Assembly: GCA_002403995.1 (NCBI GenBank)
Contig: DHIV01000002.1
Span: 1-10,220, forward strand
Origin: Gallionella sp. UBA4737
GTDB lineage: Bacteria; Pseudomonadota; Gammaproteobacteria; Burkholderiales; Gallionellaceae
DNA length: 10,220 nt
Direction: 5' to 3'
The translations under genes and the position numbers were made by a program. This document shows, in pieces, positions 6,967 through 10,220 of this stretch (position 1 is the stretch's first letter; the number at the start of each line of letters is the position of its first letter). The notes under the pieces were generated by a model that did not search any database, was not told the DNA's origin, and was given only the letters and a program-made list of their open reading frames with translations.

Positions 6967-7668
6967 TCACTGCCCCGAAATGTAGTCAGCCAGACCTTCG
7001 ATCTCATCATCCGACAGTTTATGGGTGATCCTGTTCATGATCAAGTTCGGACTGTTGGTGCGCTCGTCTTTTCTGAAATTAACCAGTTGCCGGCGTATGT
7101 AGTCTTTTTGCTGGCCGCCAATCACCGGGAACATCGAAGTATTCGGGGTCAGGCCTTTGCCGTTTACACCGTGGCAATTGATGCAGGCAACCACTGTTCT
7201 TGATAGATCGCCATGCAAGAAGATTTTCTTTCCAACCTCGTTATCCGACCCGGCGCCCTTCATCTTCGGCCTGCTTGCGAAATAGGCGGCGATATCGGCA
7301 AGGTCATCATCACTGATGGTCCCGGCCATCGCGTTCATGATCTGGTGTGAACGTGTGCCGGACTGATAATTGCGGAGCTCTTTTGCGATATATTTGGCAT
7401 ATTGCCCTGCGAGCTTGGGAATCAGGCCCTCGATGCTGATGCCTTGCTCACCGTGGCAGCCTTGGCACAACTCCGATTTTTGTTTACCCGCGACCGGGTC
7501 ACCGGCACCGCTGCGCAACTTGATAGACTCAGGGCTGTCGTCGTCGGGGGCGACACCGATTTGTCCCGTAAGCGGATTGGCGTACTCGTTTCGGGCAAAT
7601 GCAGTGGTACCCGTGAGCATGACGAGTATAACCAAGCCGATGGCAATGTTACTTTTCGTGTGAAACAT
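6967..7668 (-). CDS. Diheme c4-like cytochrome c (cyt3 of the array)
   Basis: 233 residues from the ATG at 7666-7668. The frame stays open upstream to a TTG at 7722, but AGGGAG sits at the right distance before this ATG, and MFHTKSNIAIGL matches the N-termini of its paralogs, so the shorter form is chosen. The signal peptide ends near residue 25 (AFA before RNE). A polar, acidic spacer leads to CQGCH (68-72) and then CINCH (162-166). Axial methionines are probably M111 or M114 and M211. It is very similar to cyt2 in protein and DNA, indicating a fairly recent duplication. A periplasmic electron carrier role is inferred from the family. It lies 102 bp after cyt4 with no clear terminator between, so cotranscription is plausible. 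Confidence 0.92.
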   Translation of the reverse strand: MFHTKSNIAIGLVILVMLTGTTAFARNEYANPLTGQIGVAPDDDSPESIKLRSGAGDPVAGKQKSELCQGCHGEQGISIEGLIPKLAGQYAKYIAKELRNYQSGTRSHQIMNAMAGTISDDDLADIAAYFASRPKMKGAGSDNEVGKKIFLHGDLSRTVVACINCHGVNGKGLTPNTSMFPVIGGQQKDYIRRQLVNFRKDERTNSPNLIMNRITHKLSDDEIEGLADYISGQ

Positions 7669-7770
7669 ATTATTCTCCCTCCGCTTGAGCCAAAAGTCGC
7701 AGCGGTATGCGTAAGTTATCAAATGGCTAAAACTACACTACTCCGGCCGTTGCCAAGGCTGGAATATCAA

Positions 7771-8505
7771 TTACTTCTTCTTGGTATCTCCGCCCGGCGA
7801 CACCCTGGGGGCCGTGGACAGGAAGGCAGCGATGTTGGCGATGTCGTCATCGGAAAGGAATTTCGCGATTCTCCTCATGATTCCGACATTATCAACTGTT
7901 GGGTCATTTGCCCTGCTGTCACTGCGCCAGTTATTCAGCTGATTGACCAGATACACAAATTTTTGCTGGTTGATCGCCGGAAACCTGGGCGCCCGCCCGT
8001 TGAATCCATGGCAATCCTGACAAGGGGGAACCTTGCCTGTGATCCCTTGCGTGACAATGATTTCTCCCAACTCTGGTTTGCCGACCTTGTTGCCGTTGGC
8101 TGCAAGCCCTTTCAGATCGGAAGGATCAACCTGATAGTCCAAGGAGTATAGGAACCCTGCCACGTCGCGGCGATCCTGTTCGGATAGTGCCTTGGCAAAA
8201 CCGTTCATGGCCGAACCGGCGCCGTCAGGGACGCGTCTGTCCGCGGCAAAATCGGTGAGTTGCTTGACGATATAAGCCAGGCCGATATTCGCCAGGCGCG
8301 GGGCGCCCATATCGTCATTGCCCAGCGCTTTTTCCCCGTGACACCCCTGGCATGCGGCAGCATCGCCTTTGCCTTCGTTGAAGATGGTTTCTCCGTTGGC
8401 GACATTGATATCTGCCATTGATTCTCCGGCAACTGCCGCCCCTGACGCCAGAATGCTGATAGTCAATATAAGCAATGACGATGAGATGAATTTAGATTTG
8501 CTCAT
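7771..8505 (-). CDS. Divergent diheme c4-like cytochrome c (cyt4 of the array)
   Basis: 244 residues from the ATG at 8503-8505; the open frame reaches a TTG at 8574, but the ATG starts a normal signal peptide (about 1-26, ending AVA before GES), so the shorter form is preferred. Its Shine-Dalgarno is imperfect. The heme sites are CQGCH (52-56) and CQDCH (162-166); likely axial methionines are M100 and M210. It belongs to the same two-domain class but is clearly diverged from the other four: APRLANIGLAYIVKQL replaces PKLAGQ, an about 20-residue longer linker separates the domains, FPAINQQKFVYLVNQL replaces PVIGGQ, and the protein ends in a basic tail TKKK. It is probably a distinct functional partner and not a recent copy. 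A good promoter candidate lies upstream. Confidence 0.9.
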   Translation of the reverse strand: MSKSKFISSSLLILTISILASGAAVAGESMADINVANGETIFNEGKGDAAACQGCHGEKALGNDDMGAPRLANIGLAYIVKQLTDFAADRRVPDGAGSAMNGFAKALSEQDRRDVAGFLYSLDYQVDPSDLKGLAANGNKVGKPELGEIIVTQGITGKVPPCQDCHGFNGRAPRFPAINQQKFVYLVNQLNNWRSDSRANDPTVDNVGIMRRIAKFLSDDDIANIAAFLSTAPRVSPGGDTKKK

Positions 8506-8585
8506 TATTCCCGCCCTAGTTCTTGAAATTAATGTTGGAGCAGCCAGAAAAATAATCAGTCCGCCTGCAAACAATTCTGCTTATT

Positions 8586-8615
8586 ATTATGAAATTATTG
8601 TAACTTTTATATCAA
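8586..8615 (-). promoter_or_regulatory. Candidate promoter of cyt4
   Basis: On the minus strand TTGATA (8610-8615; five of six), an 18-base spacer and CATAAT (8586-8591; five of six) lie in an AT-rich tract about 80 bases before the ATG. This would give cyt4, and perhaps cyt3, a transcript independent of cyt5. Confidence 0.45.
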
Positions 8616-8663
8616 TCTCGCTCAAGCAAACACGGTGCTGCAACTACATCTTGTTCGATCTTG

Positions 8664-9401
8664 TTATCGCCCGGAAACGTAATCCGCCAACGCGTCGAGC
8701 TCTTCGTCAGTCAGCTTCTGGGTGATGATGTTCATCACGCCACCCGGGCTGTTGCCGCGATCGCCATCCCTGAAATTGATCAGTTGCCCGCGCAGGTAGT
8801 CCTTATGCTGGCCACCGATCACCGGGAAGACCGGATTGTCGGGAGCCTTGCCTTTGCCGTCCACTCCGTGGCAGTTGACGCAGGCGACCATCATTCTCGT
8901 CATGTCGCCGTGCAAGAATAATTTTTCCCCGAGTTCGTTTTTGTGGCCGTCGCCTTTCATTTTTTCCCTGCTGGCGAAATATGCGGCAATATCGGCCAGG
9001 TCGTCATCGCTACTAACGGTCTGGGCTACGGCGCTCATGATTTCGTGTATGCGAACGCCCGATTGGAAATCGTGGATTTGCTTTTCAATATATTTGGCAT
9101 ATTGCCCGGCGAGTTTGGGAGCCATGCCCTCGATGCTGACGCCCACCTCACCATGGCAACCCTGGCATAACAGCGATTTGTCCTTGCCTGCGACCGAATC
9201 GCCGGGGCCGCTGCGCAACTTGATTGCTTCCGGACTGTCATCAGCCATTCCAGCAACTGGAGCGGCAGCTGGAGCAGCAGGAGCAGCAGTTGTAGTCGAG
9301 GCTTTGGAAGAAGCCGGATGGGTCGTGGCGCATGCGGCCGGCGCCATGAAAAGCACGGCCATGACGATACCAGCGGCGATATTGTTTTTCATGTGAAGCA
9401 T
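8664..9401 (-). CDS. Diheme c4-like cytochrome c with Ala/Pro/Thr linker (cyt5 of the array)
   Basis: 245 residues, first gene of the array in transcription order, with a strong Shine-Dalgarno AGGAGGAG. The export signal covers about 1-25. It ends in PAAC-ATT, which can be cut by signal peptidase I after ACA or, less likely, serve as a weak lipobox with C24 (Pro at -3 is unusual). Residues about 26-52 are a low-complexity Ser/Thr then Ala/Pro linker absent from the paralogs, followed by the shared acidic DDSPEAIKLRSG segment. Heme sites are CQGCH (79-83) and CVNCH (174-178); probable axial methionines are M122 and M223. The linker could tether the heme domains to the membrane or let them swing. 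It is transcribed divergently from the permease gene, 278 bp away. Confidence 0.92.
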   Translation of the reverse strand: MLHMKNNIAAGIVMAVLFMAPAACATTHPASSKASTTTAAPAAPAAAPVAGMADDSPEAIKLRSGPGDSVAGKDKSLLCQGCHGEVGVSIEGMAPKLAGQYAKYIEKQIHDFQSGVRIHEIMSAVAQTVSSDDDLADIAAYFASREKMKGDGHKNELGEKLFLHGDMTRMMVACVNCHGVDGKGKAPDNPVFPVIGGQHKDYLRGQLINFRDGDRGNSPGGVMNIITQKLTDEELDALADYVSGR

Positions 9402-9425
9402 GTCTTCTCCTCCTGTTTTCTTGCC

Positions 9426-9455
9426 ATTGTATTATTCAAGTGCATAAATTTGCAA
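9426..9455 (-). promoter_or_regulatory. Candidate promoter of cyt5 and the cytochrome array
   Basis: On the minus strand TTGCAA (9450-9455; four of six), an 18-base spacer and TACAAT (9426-9431; five of six) lie 24 bases before the ATG. It overlaps the AAATAGTTGC block (9452-9461) that also precedes cyt2. The rest of the 278-bp gap up to the permease shows no gene and no convincing plus-strand promoter. Confidence 0.5.
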
Positions 9456-9679
9456 CTATTTTACCTGATTGATGCGATCTCGATTTTTTCTTGGCCGGTA
9501 ATTCGAGTTCCCATAGCAATTTTATATCTTCCAAACTGCAGAATTATTTTGCGAGGTAAGGTAATTCAGCGACAGCAGCAAAAAGCGCGAGATAATTTGT
9601 CGAGCAAGTCTAATGCGCTTACGCCTGGCTTGTGAAACAATGGCATCGCGCCAGCAAAATTACTTATCCACTTTACTGA

Positions 9680-10220
9680 ATGATTGCCTACCTGATCCGC
9701 CGCATTTTGTATGCCCTGCCAATTCTGGTCGGGGTTAATCTGCTTACCTTCGCTTTATTTTTTGTAGTGAATACGCCGGATGACATGGCGAGAATGCAGC
9801 TGGGCATCAAGCGCGTCACACCCGATGCGATCGAGAAATGGAAACAGCAGCGCGGTTATGACAAGCCATTATTGTTGAACAGCGCTGCCAGCGGGACGGA
9901 CAAAATCACCGACACGATTTTCTGGCAGAAATCCGCCAGCATGTTTGCGCTTGATTTCGGTTATTCGGATGACGGGCGCAGCATCAGTCGCGAAATCGCG
10001 ACACGCATGTGGCCGAGCCTGGCGATCGCGTTGCCGACCTTTATGATCGGGCTGCTGGTGTATATCAGTTTCGCGCTGCTGATGACACTGTTTCGCGCCA
10101 CCGCGCTGGATATGGCTGGCGTGGCGTTGTGTGTGCTGCTGATGTCGGTGTCCGGCCTTTTCTATATCATCGGCGGGCAATTCATGGTAAGCAAGCTGTG
10201 GCATCTGGTGCCGATCTCCG
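9680..10220 (+). CDS. DppB/OppB-type ABC transporter permease, partial (runs off the right edge)
   Basis: 180 codons are open to the window end. The N-terminus MIAYLIRRILYALPILVGVN with a hydrophobic helix (about 9-30) is the classic start of the peptide/nickel permease family. Other family signs are TPDAIEKWKQQRGYDKPL (47-64) and LDFGYS (91-96) followed by ISREIATRMWPSLAIALP, the usual lead into the transmembrane domain. Further helices lie at about 114-136 and 147-169. It should form the inner-membrane channel for the ligand bound by the protein at 1924-4221, with a second permease and ATPase expected to the right. A TGA stop directly precedes the ATG, so the start cannot be further upstream. 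No Shine-Dalgarno is present, unusual for such a gene; it is supplied by the end of the binding-protein gene if the two were once joined. Confidence 0.9.
   Translation, partial: MIAYLIRRILYALPILVGVNLLTFALFFVVNTPDDMARMQLGIKRVTPDAIEKWKQQRGYDKPLLLNSAASGTDKITDTIFWQKSASMFALDFGYSDDGRSISREIATRMWPSLAIALPTFMIGLLVYISFALLMTLFRATALDMAGVALCVLLMSVSGLFYIIGGQFMVSKLWHLVPIS

Noticed and set aside
7402..8151. A 249-codon open frame on the plus strand
   Set aside because: It lies antisense to the heme-coding parts of cyt3 and cyt4, spans their gap and has no recognisable features; the minus-strand frames have clear CXXCH motifs, signal peptides and Shine-Dalgarno sequences.
8836..9396. A 186-codon open frame on the plus strand
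   Set aside because: Antisense to cyt5. Similar antisense frames occur across the other cytochromes at the same place, as expected from shared codon use and not from a gene.

Overview
The window looks like a chromosomal segment from a betaproteobacterium with a respiratory, cytochrome-rich lifestyle. A Nitrosomonadales or Gallionellaceae-type organism is my best guess, from moderate GC, a YgfZ-family protein next to a CHASE2 protein, and many c4-like cytochromes. That placement is inference; no marker gene for taxonomy lies in the window.

Layout: (i) 1-1812, minus strand: ygfZ followed 54 bp later by a CHASE2-domain sensor protein that runs off the left edge. (ii) 1924-4221, plus strand: a long lipoprotein-type family-5 (peptide/nickel class) ABC substrate-binding protein with a C-terminal membrane anchor. 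It is interrupted in frame by a roughly 170-bp palindromic sequence. (iii) 4315-9401, minus strand: an island of five diheme c4-like cytochrome c genes (cyt1 to cyt5 here, numbered from left to right; transcription runs cyt5 to cyt1), then two 60-residue two-helix membrane proteins of unknown function. Hairpin terminators lie after cyt1, between the small genes, and at the converging end. (iv) 9680-10220, plus strand: the start of a DppB/OppB-type permease that runs off the right edge.

The most interesting reading combines (ii)-(iv). The substrate-binding gene ends in an ATGA stop/start overlap preceded by a good Shine-Dalgarno sequence, as if a coupled downstream gene once began there. The permease that should follow begins 5.46 kb later with the same ATGA and has no Shine-Dalgarno of its own. 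The cytochrome island therefore appears to have been inserted at the junction of the two transporter genes.

Four of the five cytochromes (1, 2, 3, 5) are close paralogs that arose by tandem duplication; cyt4 is a divergent member. All carry export signals and two CXXCH heme sites, so they should be periplasmic or membrane-attached electron carriers. The electron donor and acceptor cannot be told from this window.
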